The position numbers and the translations under genes are program-made. The notes beneath the pieces are model-generated. The model saw nothing but the letters and a program-made list of their open reading frames with translations, did not search any database and was not told where the DNA came from. Below are positions 25,417 to 34,209 of a stretch of DNA of 64,000 bases, one piece after another (the first letter of the stretch is position 1; each line of letters starts with the position of its first letter). Source of the stretch: Euzebya rosea (GTDB lineage: Bacteria; Actinomycetota; Nitriliruptoria; Euzebyales; Euzebyaceae); assembly GCF_003073135.1 (NCBI RefSeq), contig NZ_PGDQ01000003.1:310001-374000 (forward strand), read 5' to 3'.

Positions 25417-26517
25417 GTGGAATCCATCGTTGTTGCCGTGACGGGAACCCGTCGAGGCCAGGAGCTGGCAGACGCCTTCACCCGTCGCGGCGCCACCGTC
25501 GTGCACGCGCCGATGCTGTCGGGCGACCATCCGGCCGCCGACGACGAGATCGCCGTCGACACCCAGCTGATCCTCGACCTGCAGCCCCAGTGGATCGTGG
25601 CGACCACGGGTGTCGGCATGCGGTTCTGGTTGGAGTCCGCCGCACGCGCCGGCCACCACGACGAGCTCGTGGCGCTGCTGCAGCGCACCCGATGCCTTGC
25701 ACGAGGGGCGAAGGCCGCCGGAGGCCTTGCCGGGGCCGGCGTCAAGCCGGTCTGGACCGCGCCGCGCGAGACCGACGCGACGGTCGCCGGGTGGCTGGCC
25801 CAGCACGCCCTCGCCGGTGACGGGGTGGCCGTGCAGCTGCACGGCGGGCACCCCCGGGCCTACGACGTCCTGGCCGGCAAGGGGATGGACGTCGTGTCGG
25901 TGCTGCCGTACCGCACCGGCCCACCGACCGACATGGACCGTGCCCGCGACCTGGTCGAGCGGTTGCTGGCAGGCGAAGTCGACGTGATCGCCTTCACCTC
26001 GCCCGGCGCGGTTCGCAACCTCGTCGACGTCGCGGAGTCCTTCGGGGGCGACTGCGCGGCCCGACTGCGGTCGGTCGTGACCACGCGGACCGCCATCGCG
26101 GCGGTCGGCCCGGTGACGGCCGGCACGTGCGAGGACCTCGGGTTGCTCGTGCGGATGCAGCCGACGCGGTACCGGTCGATGGACCTCGTCCGGGAGGTGG
26201 AGTCCTGGATCGCCCGACAGCCCCACGAACGGTCGGCACACGTCACCCTGGACCCGTCGGCGTCGGCAGCTCGGGTCGACGACATCGTGATCTCCCTCGG
26301 CAAGCGGGAGTACCTGGTGCTGGCCACGCTGTCACGCCGATCGGGCGGGGTGTGCCGCACCGAGGAGCTGCTCGTGTCGGGATGGGGCCACGAGGCCCCC
26401 GACGACCCGGCCACCGTCAAGCACCAGGTCGCACGGCTGCGCCGCAAGCTCGACGGCACGTCGGTGGGGATCCAGACCGTGCGTGGCGTCGGCTATCGCC
26501 TGGTCAGCGCCGGCTGA
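25417..26517 (+). CDS. HemD-like / winged-helix fusion regulator (NnaR-type)
   Basis: A 366-residue fusion. Residues 1-255 are a uroporphyrinogen-III-synthase-like two-lobe domain (VAVTGTRRGQELADAFTRRG; IAFTSPGAVRNL). Residues 265-366 are an OmpR-type winged helix (LGKREYLVLATLSRR; TVKHQVARLRRKLDG; VRGVGYRLV). The same architecture is seen in Streptomyces NnaR, a regulator of nitrite/nitrate assimilation, and siroheme is the NirB cofactor, so a regulatory role fits; synthase activity is not excluded. GTG 25417 has GAGGAGG 7 bp upstream. Its 3' end overlaps the convergent nitrate reductase gene by 25 bp. Confidence 0.88.
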   Translation: MESIVVAVTGTRRGQELADAFTRRGATVVHAPMLSGDHPAADDEIAVDTQLILDLQPQWIVATTGVGMRFWLESAARAGHHDELVALLQRTRCLARGAKAAGGLAGAGVKPVWTAPRETDATVAGWLAQHALAGDGVAVQLHGGHPRAYDVLAGKGMDVVSVLPYRTGPPTDMDRARDLVERLLAGEVDVIAFTSPGAVRNLVDVAESFGGDCAARLRSVVTTRTAIAAVGPVTAGTCEDLGLLVRMQPTRYRSMDLVREVESWIARQPHERSAHVTLDPSASAARVDDIVISLGKREYLVLATLSRRSGGVCRTEELLVSGWGHEAPDDPATVKHQVARLRRKLDGTSVGIQTVRGVGYRLVSAG

Positions 26518-28637
26518 GCACCCTGCGCCGACGTCCAGGCGGTGGTCGTCGGCGAGGTCGGGGTCACCGTGGTGGGTGCGGGCCGGATGGCGACGGGCGT
26601 GTGCTTGACCGCGGCGATGCGCGAGATCGGGTCCAGGGCGTCGTCGGTGAGGTCGTTGACACCCTCCCAGTGCCAGGCGACGAACACCGTGTCGCGGCGC
26701 AGCCGGTCGTTGGGCGTCCAGTCGAACGTGACGGTGGCCTGGTGTGAGGTGACCTCGACGGGCTGTCCCTCGACCAAGCGCATGACCGCGGCGGTCCGTG
26801 GGTGGACCTCCAGAAGTGGAGCAGGGGCCCGGTCGGCCTGGGCGGGGATGCGACGGGTCTGGTTGCCCGACAGGTAGTGGTCGCGGTGGCGGCCGGTCGT
26901 CAGCACGAGCGGGTGCTCGTCGTCGGGAGGGGTGGACGGCCCCGACGGCACGACGGGAACCATCCGTGCCCGCCCGTCGGGGTGGCCGAAGCGTTCGGTG
27001 TGGAGGACCTCGGTGCCGTCGGGGTTGTCGGGGGTCGCTGGCCAGAAGGTGCCGCCGGTGTCGCGAAGCCGGTCCCAGTCCATGCCGGAGTAGTCGGCGA
27101 TCCCACCCGCCGACAGGGCCTTGAGCTCCTCGAACACCTCTCGGCCGGTGTGGAAGTCGAACTTGTCGCGCACGCCCAGGCGATGGGCCAGGCCACGGAT
27201 GACATCGAGGTCGCCACGCACGGCGATCGGCGGGACGGCCTGGTCGACCCGAACGACCCGTCCCTCGGTGGTCGTGATGGTGCCGTCCTCCTCCGCGAAG
27301 GTGCTGCCGGGCAGGACGACCGAGGCGTAGCGGGCGGTCTCGGACATGAACGGGTCGACGACGACCATGTGCTCGACCGCCTCCAGGCAGCGGCGGATGC
27401 GTGCGCCCTTCGGCCCCGACACCGCGGGGTTGGCCGACATCACCAGCATGCCCTTGATGGCGCCCCGTTCGGCGTCGTGGAGCAGCTCGACGTAGGTGCG
27501 GCCACGTCCCGGCAGGTCCTCCGGCGCGACCCCCCAGCGCTGGGCGACGACCGCACGGTGCGCGGGGTCGTCGATCGAGCGATAGCCGGGCAGCTGGTCG
27601 CAGCGCTGGCCGTGCTCCCGGCCGCCCTGGCCGTTGCGCTGGCCGGTCATGGGCATGACACCGCATCCCTTGCGACCGGCCCAGCCGCGCGCCAGCGCGA
27701 TGTTGATCCACGACAGGACGCCCTCGACGCCGTTGACCTGCTGCTCGACCCCCCGGGCGTGCAGGATCATCCCGTTGCGTGCCCCGGCGATCCAGCTGGC
27801 CGCACGGGCGATGTCGGTGATGCCGACCCCGGCGGTGAGGGAGGTGCGCTCGAGGTCCCATCCCTCGGTGGCCGCGATCGCGGCGTCGGCGCCGGTGGTG
27901 CGTTCGGCGACGAACCGCCAGTCGACGCCCCCGCGGACGGCGATCTCGCGAAGCAGCCCGGCGGCCAGGGCCGTGTCGGTGCCGGGACGAACCGCAAGGT
28001 GGATGTCGTCGTCCTTGACCAGCTTCGAGCCGCGCGGGTCGACGACGACGAACCGGGTGCCCCGGCGCCGGGCCCTGGTGACCAGCGGCATGATCAGCGG
28101 GAAGGCGTCGGGGAGGTTGGCGCCGACGACCACGACCACGTCGGCGTTCGGCAGGTGCTCCAGCGGGGTCATGGCCCGGTCGACGCCGAAGGCCTGCATC
28201 GCCGCGGCGCCGGCCGACGTCATGCACAGCCGACCGTTGGGGTCGATGTGGGGGGTTCGCAGGCCCAACCGGGCGAGCTTGCCCAGCAGGTAGGCCTTCT
28301 CGTTGGTCAGCGACCCGCCGCCGAGGACCGCGTTCACCTCGGGTCCGTACCGGTCGCGCAGCTTCAGGAACCCGTTGGCTGCGGCGTCGAGGGCCTCGTC
28401 CCACGTGGCCGGCCGCAGCCGCCCGTCCCAGCGCACCAGCGGGGTGCGGATACGGTCCTCGTGGTGGACCTGTTGCCACGCCGTGATGCCCTTGGTGCAC
28501 AGGCCACCCTTCGACAGCGGCGAGCCCTTCCACTTCGTCGACCCCGTCACGCGGCCCCGGTCGACCTGCAGCTTCAGCCCGCAGTCGAGGGCGCAGTACG
28601 GGCAGTGCGTCTCCACGGTGATGGTCATGCCTGCCAT
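26493..28637 (-). CDS. nasA: assimilatory nitrate reductase, molybdopterin catalytic subunit
   Basis: A 714-residue bis-MGD oxidoreductase. The N-terminal [4Fe-4S] site is Cys12-x2-Cys15-x3-Cys19 and Cys47 (HCPYCALDC; GGLCTKG), followed by molybdopterin motifs such as LCMTSAGAAAMQAFGVD and GVMPMTGQRNGQGG. The C-terminal molydopterin dinucleotide domain (LVLTTGRHRDHYLSGNQTRR) is complete. It lacks any twin-arginine leader, so it is cytoplasmic and assimilatory, not respiratory. ATG 28637 has GAGG 6 bp upstream; ATG 28628 and GTG 28640 are alternatives. No separate electron-transfer subunit is in the window. Confidence 0.9.
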   Translation of the reverse strand: MAGMTITVETHCPYCALDCGLKLQVDRGRVTGSTKWKGSPLSKGGLCTKGITAWQQVHHEDRIRTPLVRWDGRLRPATWDEALDAAANGFLKLRDRYGPEVNAVLGGGSLTNEKAYLLGKLARLGLRTPHIDPNGRLCMTSAGAAAMQAFGVDRAMTPLEHLPNADVVVVVGANLPDAFPLIMPLVTRARRRGTRFVVVDPRGSKLVKDDDIHLAVRPGTDTALAAGLLREIAVRGGVDWRFVAERTTGADAAIAATEGWDLERTSLTAGVGITDIARAASWIAGARNGMILHARGVEQQVNGVEGVLSWINIALARGWAGRKGCGVMPMTGQRNGQGGREHGQRCDQLPGYRSIDDPAHRAVVAQRWGVAPEDLPGRGRTYVELLHDAERGAIKGMLVMSANPAVSGPKGARIRRCLEAVEHMVVVDPFMSETARYASVVLPGSTFAEEDGTITTTEGRVVRVDQAVPPIAVRGDLDVIRGLAHRLGVRDKFDFHTGREVFEELKALSAGGIADYSGMDWDRLRDTGGTFWPATPDNPDGTEVLHTERFGHPDGRARMVPVVPSGPSTPPDDEHPLVLTTGRHRDHYLSGNQTRRIPAQADRAPAPLLEVHPRTAAVMRLVEGQPVEVTSHQATVTFDWTPNDRLRRDTVFVAWHWEGVNDLTDDALDPISRIAAVKHTPVAIRPAPTTVTPTSPTTTAWTSAQGAQPALTRR

Positions 28638-28732
28638 CACACGCCTCGGGGATCACCGCACCGCGGCGCCCTCGTGACGGACGTGTTGCATGGTCGTCGC
28701 GCCCGACGCGGTCAGGGGGTCGTCCGGCCCGC

Positions 28733-30631
28733 TCAGGTGGTGGCGCGCGAGGACCGTGGGGACGTGGACGCCCCACCGTCGACGACGGTACGCCGGAGCA
28801 CCGCCACGCGGTCCCCGGGATGCAGGTCGTCCACCGCCTGGAACAGGCGGGTCTCGTCCTCGCTCGTCACGACGAGCGGGAGCACGTCCTCGGAGGACTG
28901 CAGCGCCGGCAGGCCCGAGTCGCCGGCAGCCACCTCGAGGTCATCGGCAACCGTCACGCCCTCCCGCAGGTGCTGGTCCCACGCCGCGATCTCGGCGGCC
29001 GTCCGATCCATGGGGCGGGCACCGACCATCGACAGGATCTGCCCGACGGCGTCGCTGGCGCTGCGGCCGAGGAGGACCGACAGCTCCGGGACGGCGAACA
29101 GCTCGTGGCCCAGCTGGACGGCGAGCACGTTGACCTCGGCGTTGGCGGTCATCGCGATCAGCGTCCGGGCGCCACCGGCACCCGCCTGTCGCAGGACGTC
29201 CTCGTCCAGGGCATCCCCGCAGACCGCCCGGAGCCCCTCGGCCTCGGCCGCGTCGCAGTGGTCGCGGTTGACGTCGATGAGGCACACCGGCCCCGGCATC
29301 TCTGCGGCGAGCGCCCGCGCCACCGGTCCCGCCCCGACGAGGATCGTGCCCTTCCGCGACTGGCCGCTGCGCTCGAGCTCGCCACGACGGGCCAGCCAGT
29401 CGACGCCCCACTTGAGCAGCAGCGGCACGGTGGCGGTCGTGAAGATCGCCATGAAGACCAGGATCGAGAAGATCTCGGTGGTGATGATGCCGGCCTCCAG
29501 CCCGATGCCCGCGACGACGATCTCCACCGCGCCCCGGCCGTTCATGGCCATGCCGACCGTCAACCCCTCGCGCCAGCCGCGGCCGCTCGGGAGGTAGAAC
29601 AGCGCGGTGCCGAGGATCTTGCCGGCGAACGCCACCCCGACGATGGTCAGCAGGAGCGCCAGGTCGGTGCGGAAGACGTCGAAGGACACCTCGAAGCCGG
29701 CGGTCACGAAGAAGATGGGCGCGAGGAACCCGATCGAGACGTCGTGCAGGACCCCTTCTGTCTGGCGCACGACCCTCGGGTGGAACGTGTCCTTGCGGAT
29801 GAAGAGCCCGGCGACGAACGAGCCGAGGATCGCGTGCAGCCCGGCCAGCTCGGCGAGCTCGGCGAACCCCAGGGCGAGGACGACGATCACCAGGAACGTC
29901 GCGGTGCGACCGCGCTCGGCGGACCGTCCGACCAGCCGCCCGATGATCGGGAAGACCTTCCAACCGAGCAGGCCGGCGACGGCGAAGAAGACGATGGCCT
30001 CCAGGCCCACCCGTCCGATGCCCGCGGCGTCGACCGATCCGACCTCGACGAACCCGATCACCCCGGCGAAGACCAGCAGGGTCGCGGTGTCGCTGAGCAG
30101 GGCCCCGGCCATCATCACGTGCGCCATCCGGGTGTCCAGCAACCCGAGGTCGGACAGGATCCGTGACTTGGTGGCCAACGAGGTCACGCCGACGGCGAGG
30201 CCGACGAAGATGCCGGCGACCGGGTCCCCACCGAACGCGATGACCGCCAGGTAGCCGAGGACGAACGGGGTGACGAACCCGCCGATGGCGGCCAGCAGGC
30301 CCGGCCAGGACGCACGACGAAGGTCGCCGAGGTCGATCTCCATGCCGATCAGGGTCATCATCAGCAGGACGCCGAGCTCGGCCAGGACCATCAGCGCGTC
30401 GTCCCCGGCGAGCAGGCCGAGGGCGGCGGGGCCGAGCAGGATGCCGACGAGGAGCTCGCCCAGGATGGCTGGGTATCCGATCCGCGTGCACAACCGCCCG
30501 GCCGTCCACGCCGCAGCGATCACGGCCAGCAGGTTCACGAGGTCGAGGTGCACATGTCGAGCCTGCGGGTACTCCGACGCGATCCCGTACCCGAAATCCG
30601 GTAGATCCGGATGAGGGGTGGGAACGCCCAC
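28733..30631 (-). CDS. CPA2-type K+/H+ antiporter with TrkA-N domain
   Basis: A 632-residue protein. About 12-13 membrane helices (residues 28-415) carry the monovalent cation/proton antiporter 2 pattern: GYPAILGELLVGILLGPAALG, GALLSDTATLLVF and MNGRGAVEIVVA. After the helices a Rossmann TrkA-N domain (KGTILVGAGPVARALAAEMPG; CLIDVNRDHCD) and a TrkA-C-like segment follow. It probably exports K+ (or Na+) under nucleotide control. GTG 30631 is the longest start; GTG 30553, just before LDLVNLLAVIAA, fits the family N-terminus about equally well. Confidence 0.88.
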   Translation of the reverse strand: MGVPTPHPDLPDFGYGIASEYPQARHVHLDLVNLLAVIAAAWTAGRLCTRIGYPAILGELLVGILLGPAALGLLAGDDALMVLAELGVLLMMTLIGMEIDLGDLRRASWPGLLAAIGGFVTPFVLGYLAVIAFGGDPVAGIFVGLAVGVTSLATKSRILSDLGLLDTRMAHVMMAGALLSDTATLLVFAGVIGFVEVGSVDAAGIGRVGLEAIVFFAVAGLLGWKVFPIIGRLVGRSAERGRTATFLVIVVLALGFAELAELAGLHAILGSFVAGLFIRKDTFHPRVVRQTEGVLHDVSIGFLAPIFFVTAGFEVSFDVFRTDLALLLTIVGVAFAGKILGTALFYLPSGRGWREGLTVGMAMNGRGAVEIVVAGIGLEAGIITTEIFSILVFMAIFTTATVPLLLKWGVDWLARRGELERSGQSRKGTILVGAGPVARALAAEMPGPVCLIDVNRDHCDAAEAEGLRAVCGDALDEDVLRQAGAGGARTLIAMTANAEVNVLAVQLGHELFAVPELSVLLGRSASDAVGQILSMVGARPMDRTAAEIAAWDQHLREGVTVADDLEVAAGDSGLPALQSSEDVLPLVVTSEDETRLFQAVDDLHPGDRVAVLRRTVVDGGASTSPRSSRATT

Positions 30632-30704
30632 GAGCCGGCGTGCTCCTCGCCAACCCTGCCCGGCAACCGGTACCCCTTGTGCTCAGCTGTACCGACGTTC
30701 TAGT

Positions 30705-30720
30705 GTCCCGGGACTAGTCC
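30705..30720. promoter_or_regulatory. overlapping palindromes upstream of the lipoprotein gene
   Basis: GTCCCGGGAC (30705-30714) overlaps GGACTAGTCC (30711-30720), both perfect 10-bp palindromes, 25 bp before the lipoprotein start codon. GGACTAGTCC recurs at 55724-55733 between two other divergent genes. They may be operator sites or hairpin-forming. Confidence 0.4.
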
Positions 30721-30744
30721 TTCGGGGTCAATAAGCAGGGAACA

Positions 30745-31335
30745 GTGCCACGTTCGCCAGACGCCTTCAGGACTGCTCCTGTCGCGCTCAGCAGGGTGCA
30801 GCCTCTGCCCGTTGGACCGTCTCGCCGGACGCTCCGTCGGCTGGGTGCGGGGTTGCTCTTCGTCATCCTCGCTGCGGGATGCGGTGGCGGCGTCACTGAC
30901 CCGGCTGCTGCAGCCCTGGCCGCACTGCCGGCCTGCGACGAGGTCGCCGAGCCCCTCCCCGCACCCTCTGGCGTCGTTGGCCTCGTCCTGCCCGAAGGCA
31001 GTCGCGTCACCGAGGTCACCCGAGGCGGTCCAGTGGTGACGGTGTCCGCAGAGGTCTCCAGGACACCCGTCGACGTTCGCAACGAGTACCACGGCCGCGA
31101 CGACGTCGAGGTGCTCAGCGCGGAGGACGAGACCTTCGAGTCCGAGGTCCTGGTGCGCGTCGGGGACCACCGGATGTACCTGCGGGCGGTGGCGCTGTGC
31201 GCGCAGGGATCAGGGCTCACCGCCGTGATCGGTCCCGACTCCGACCACACGACCCTGCCCGAGCTGCACGTGGCGGCTGACCAGACCCGATCCCCCGCAA
31301 GCCCCGCCGAAGAAATGGGAGATACACGCCGATGA
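30745..31335 (+). CDS. predicted lipoprotein of unknown function
   Basis: A 196-residue protein with a lipoprotein signal: arginines at 27-32, a hydrophobic stretch and lipobox LAAGC (Cys46). The mature part is 150 residues with one further cysteine pair (LPACDEV; VALCAQG) and no recognised family. GTG 30745 is preceded by GCAGGGA at 30735. Its stop overlaps the start of the next gene (ATGA 31332-31335), so the lipoprotein and the secreted propeller are co-translated and may act together on the outer face of the membrane. Confidence 0.75.
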   Translation: MPRSPDAFRTAPVALSRVQPLPVGPSRRTLRRLGAGLLFVILAAGCGGGVTDPAAAALAALPACDEVAEPLPAPSGVVGLVLPEGSRVTEVTRGGPVVTVSAEVSRTPVDVRNEYHGRDDVEVLSAEDETFESEVLVRVGDHRMYLRAVALCAQGSGLTAVIGPDSDHTTLPELHVAADQTRSPASPAEEMGDTRR

Positions 31336-33695
31336 ATACAGCTCCTGGCCGCCTGCGCATGGCCGCCGTGATCGTGGCCGTAGCGGCCCTGATCATTTCA
31401 CTGCTGACAATCGACCAGGGATCGCCCGCAGCGATCGCCTCACCGACCGGGCCCATGGAGGTGCCTGACGAGTGGCTGACCGCCCAGCGCCTCAGCGGTG
31501 ACTCCACCTTCTCCCCGGCCGACTACGGCCGGGCACGGGCGGCCGCTGATCGGTCGCGGGACGAGGGTCGGCGCCGGGCGCCGGCGATCGTGGGCACGTC
31601 ATGGGAGACCCGTGGCCCGACCAACATCGGTGGTCGCATCACCGACATCGCGGTCGACACCGGGGTCCCGGACCAGCTGTTCGTGGCGGCCGCCACCGGT
31701 GGCGTGTGGCGCAGCAGCGACGCCGGCATGACGTATGAGTCCGTGTGGCCCGACGACTGGGGCCAGTCGATGGGCGCCATCGCGATGACCGGTGACGGTG
31801 TGCTCTTGGCAGGAACCGGCGAGACCAACCCCGGGGGCGGCTCCATCACCTTCCAGGGCGATGGCATCTACCGATCCCCCGACCGAGGGGCGACCTGGGA
31901 GCACGTGGGCCTCAGCGACAGCGGCTCGATCGGCCGCCTGGCGGTGGATCCCAGCGACGACTCCCGGATCTTCGCGGCGGTGTCCGGCAACCTCTTCCTG
32001 CCCGGCGGCGAACGCGGCGTGTACCGCACGACCGACGGCGGTGACACCTGGGACCAATTGCTGCCCCCACCCAACGACCTGACCGGTGCCACAGAGGTCG
32101 TCATCGACCCCACGGACCCCCAGCGCGTCTACGCCGCGATGTGGGAGCACCGACGGGAACCGGACCTGCGCACCTACGGGGGCGCCGGGTCCAGCCTGTG
32201 GCGCTCCGTGGACGGCGGCACCACCTGGGAGCGCATGACCAACGGCCTGCCCAGCGATGCCGACCAGGGGCGGTGGGGCCTCGCGGTGGCACCCACCGAC
32301 GGGGATCGCCTGTACGCCTACGTCGGCACGGCCATCGGTCCATTCCGGGCCTTCTACCGCTCGGACGACGGGGGGGACACCTGGGTGCAGATGCCCACAT
32401 CGAACACCCTGCGCAACTCCCAGTCCTCGTTCAGCTGGTGGTTCGGCAAGATCTTCGTCGACCCGGCCGACGCCGACAACGTGTTCGTCGCCGGTGTCAG
32501 CCTGGTGAACTCCGTGGACGGCGGCCTGACGTGGAGCACCTCCTCGGGCGTGCACGCCGACCAGCACAAGATGGCATGGGATCCCGCCGTCCCCGGGCGC
32601 GTGTACCTGGGCAACGACGGAGGGATGTACCGCTCCGACCTCAACGGGGTCACCCGCACGTGGGTCCAGGCGACCCACCAGCCGTACACCCAGTTCTACT
32701 CCGTCGACGTCGGTGAGCTGGCACCAGATCGACTGACCGGCGGCGCGCAGGACAACGGGTGCAACCGATCGTGGTACGGCGAGGCAGGCGGCTGGGAGTC
32801 GATCGGCTGCGGTGATGGCCTGCAGGTCACCATCGACCCCGAGAACCCCGATATCGTGATCGGCTGCAGCCAGTACGGCTCGTGCTACCGCTCGACGAAC
32901 GGCGGGATGTCCCCGCGCAGCAGCATCCGCCCGACATCGGATCGTCGCAACTGGTTCGCGCCGGTCGTGTGGGACCCCAGCGACAGCGACGTCGTCTACT
33001 ACGGCGGCAACATCCTGAACCGTTCGCTCGACAACGGCATCACCTGGGCGCCGATCAGCCCCGACCTGTCCACCGGCGTGCCGGGACGTGACCCGTCCTA
33101 CCCGTGGGGCACGATCACGACGGTGGCCGCGGCACCGACGGACGGCGACGTCATCTACGTCGGGACCGACGACGGACTGCTGTGGACGACCCACGACGGC
33201 GGCGCCAGCTGGTCGGAGGTGAGCAGGGAGCAGCTGCCCGGGACCTGGGTGACGCGCGTTGCGGTCCACCCCGACTCCGCCGACATCGCCTACGCGACCT
33301 TCTCCGGCTTCCGGTCCGGCAGCGATCGTCCGCACGTCATGCGCACCACCGACGGCGGCCTGACCTGGCACGACGTCACGGGCGACCTGCCCGACGCGCC
33401 GGTGAACTCCGTCATCGCCACATCCGATGGCCTGCTGATCGTCGGCAGCGACGTCGGCGTCTTCCTGTCCACCTGGAACGGCGGTCGCTGGACCCCCGTC
33501 GGCGACGACCTTCCCCGCGCCCCCGTCACCTACCTTCGCTACCACGAGCCCACCCGTGGTCTGACCGCCGCGACGTTCGGACGTGGCATCTACACCGCGC
33601 CGATTCCGACCTGTCCCGGTGTGCGGACCAGGCTGCCGCTCGGGGACCCCGGCACCGGCTTCAACGCGCTGCACTCCTGCCGGTCCAGCGGGTAG
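31332..33695 (+). CDS. secreted Asp-box (BNR) beta-propeller protein
   Basis: A 787-residue exported protein. A signal peptide lies at residues 9-38. The rest contains about nine Asp-box motifs of the S/T-x-D-x-G-x-T-W kind (YRSPDRGATW, YRTTDGGDTW, WRSVDGGTTW, YRSDDGGDTW, TTHDGGASW, RTTDGGLTWH). This pattern is shared by sialidase-like and sortilin/Vps10-like propellers and by photosystem assembly-type repeats. No sialidase catalytic Arg triad can be assigned from motifs alone, so catalytic activity is uncertain. It is coupled to the lipoprotein gene and followed by a strong hairpin at 33766. Confidence 0.85.
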   Translation: MNTAPGRLRMAAVIVAVAALIISLLTIDQGSPAAIASPTGPMEVPDEWLTAQRLSGDSTFSPADYGRARAAADRSRDEGRRRAPAIVGTSWETRGPTNIGGRITDIAVDTGVPDQLFVAAATGGVWRSSDAGMTYESVWPDDWGQSMGAIAMTGDGVLLAGTGETNPGGGSITFQGDGIYRSPDRGATWEHVGLSDSGSIGRLAVDPSDDSRIFAAVSGNLFLPGGERGVYRTTDGGDTWDQLLPPPNDLTGATEVVIDPTDPQRVYAAMWEHRREPDLRTYGGAGSSLWRSVDGGTTWERMTNGLPSDADQGRWGLAVAPTDGDRLYAYVGTAIGPFRAFYRSDDGGDTWVQMPTSNTLRNSQSSFSWWFGKIFVDPADADNVFVAGVSLVNSVDGGLTWSTSSGVHADQHKMAWDPAVPGRVYLGNDGGMYRSDLNGVTRTWVQATHQPYTQFYSVDVGELAPDRLTGGAQDNGCNRSWYGEAGGWESIGCGDGLQVTIDPENPDIVIGCSQYGSCYRSTNGGMSPRSSIRPTSDRRNWFAPVVWDPSDSDVVYYGGNILNRSLDNGITWAPISPDLSTGVPGRDPSYPWGTITTVAAAPTDGDVIYVGTDDGLLWTTHDGGASWSEVSREQLPGTWVTRVAVHPDSADIAYATFSGFRSGSDRPHVMRTTDGGLTWHDVTGDLPDAPVNSVIATSDGLLIVGSDVGVFLSTWNGGRWTPVGDDLPRAPVTYLRYHEPTRGLTAATFGRGIYTAPIPTCPGVRTRLPLGDPGTGFNALHSCRSSG

Positions 33696-33765
33696 GAGGG
33701 AGGCTGCTGTTGAGGACGGGGCGACGCCCGGCCAGCGAATAGCCATCGACCGACGGCCGCCACGA

Positions 33766-33794
33766 GGGCCAGGCGTTCCCCACACGCCTGGCCC
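33766..33794 (+). terminator. strong hairpin downstream of the propeller gene
   Basis: GGGCCAGGCG (33766-33775) and CGCCTGGCCC (33785-33794) form a perfect 10-bp GC-rich stem with a 9-base loop, about 70 bp after the stop codon. There is no T-tract, which is common for actinobacterial terminators. The remaining 33696-33960 stretch contains no supported gene, only this hairpin and a weak TATGTT (33934-33939) before the next gene. Confidence 0.65.
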
Positions 33795-33960
33795 CGAGGA
33801 ACCTGCAGGTCCACTTGCCGGACGTTGCGCAGGCAGGGGGGCTGAGGACGGTGGCCGCCACCTGGACGTCGCCCCGGGCCCGCAGCGCTCGCTCGTGTCC
33901 GGGTTCCCGCCCCGACACGGTTCAATGACGGGGTATGTTCAGCCGTGAGTCCGAGCCGAC

Positions 33961-34209
33961 GTGGAGGGCAGCCACCTGGTCAGCATCAAGGAGGTTGCCG
34001 CTCACGCGGGGGCGTTGGTCGGCACCGTGAGCAATGTGCTGAACCGGCCTGCCAACGTCGACGACGACACCCTCCAACGCGTCCGGACGTCCATCGCCGA
34101 GCTCGGGTACGTGCGCAACGAGCTTGCACGCCAGCTGCGTGCGGGACCGAGCCGCGGCGGCCCCGCCGGCGCCGATGGGGGATCGCCAGCGGGGCAGGGG
34201 TCGGCATGA
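33961..34209 (+). CDS. mini LacI-type DNA-binding protein (HTH only)
   Basis: An 82-residue protein made of a LacI-family helix-turn-helix and hinge helix: VSIKEVAAHAGALVGTVSNVLNRPA, then LQRVRTSIAELGYVRNELARQLRAG, and a short Gly/Ala-rich tail. The ligand-binding domain of about 270 residues is absent. It is not simply a broken gene remnant in free space: its TGA overlaps the lutA ATG (ATGA 34206-34209). It may repress or activate the lut operon, perhaps as a dimer held by the hinge helices, or be a decayed regulator kept for coupling. Start GTG 33961 is the first available in frame. Confidence 0.72.
   Translation: MEGSHLVSIKEVAAHAGALVGTVSNVLNRPANVDDDTLQRVRTSIAELGYVRNELARQLRAGPSRGGPAGADGGSPAGQGSA

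Noticed and set aside
33945-34205. In-frame GTG 33945 as an extended lutA start
   Set aside because: The extension is Arg/Pro-rich without homology, while the overlapping frame encodes a complete LacI-type HTH that ends exactly at the lutA ATG.
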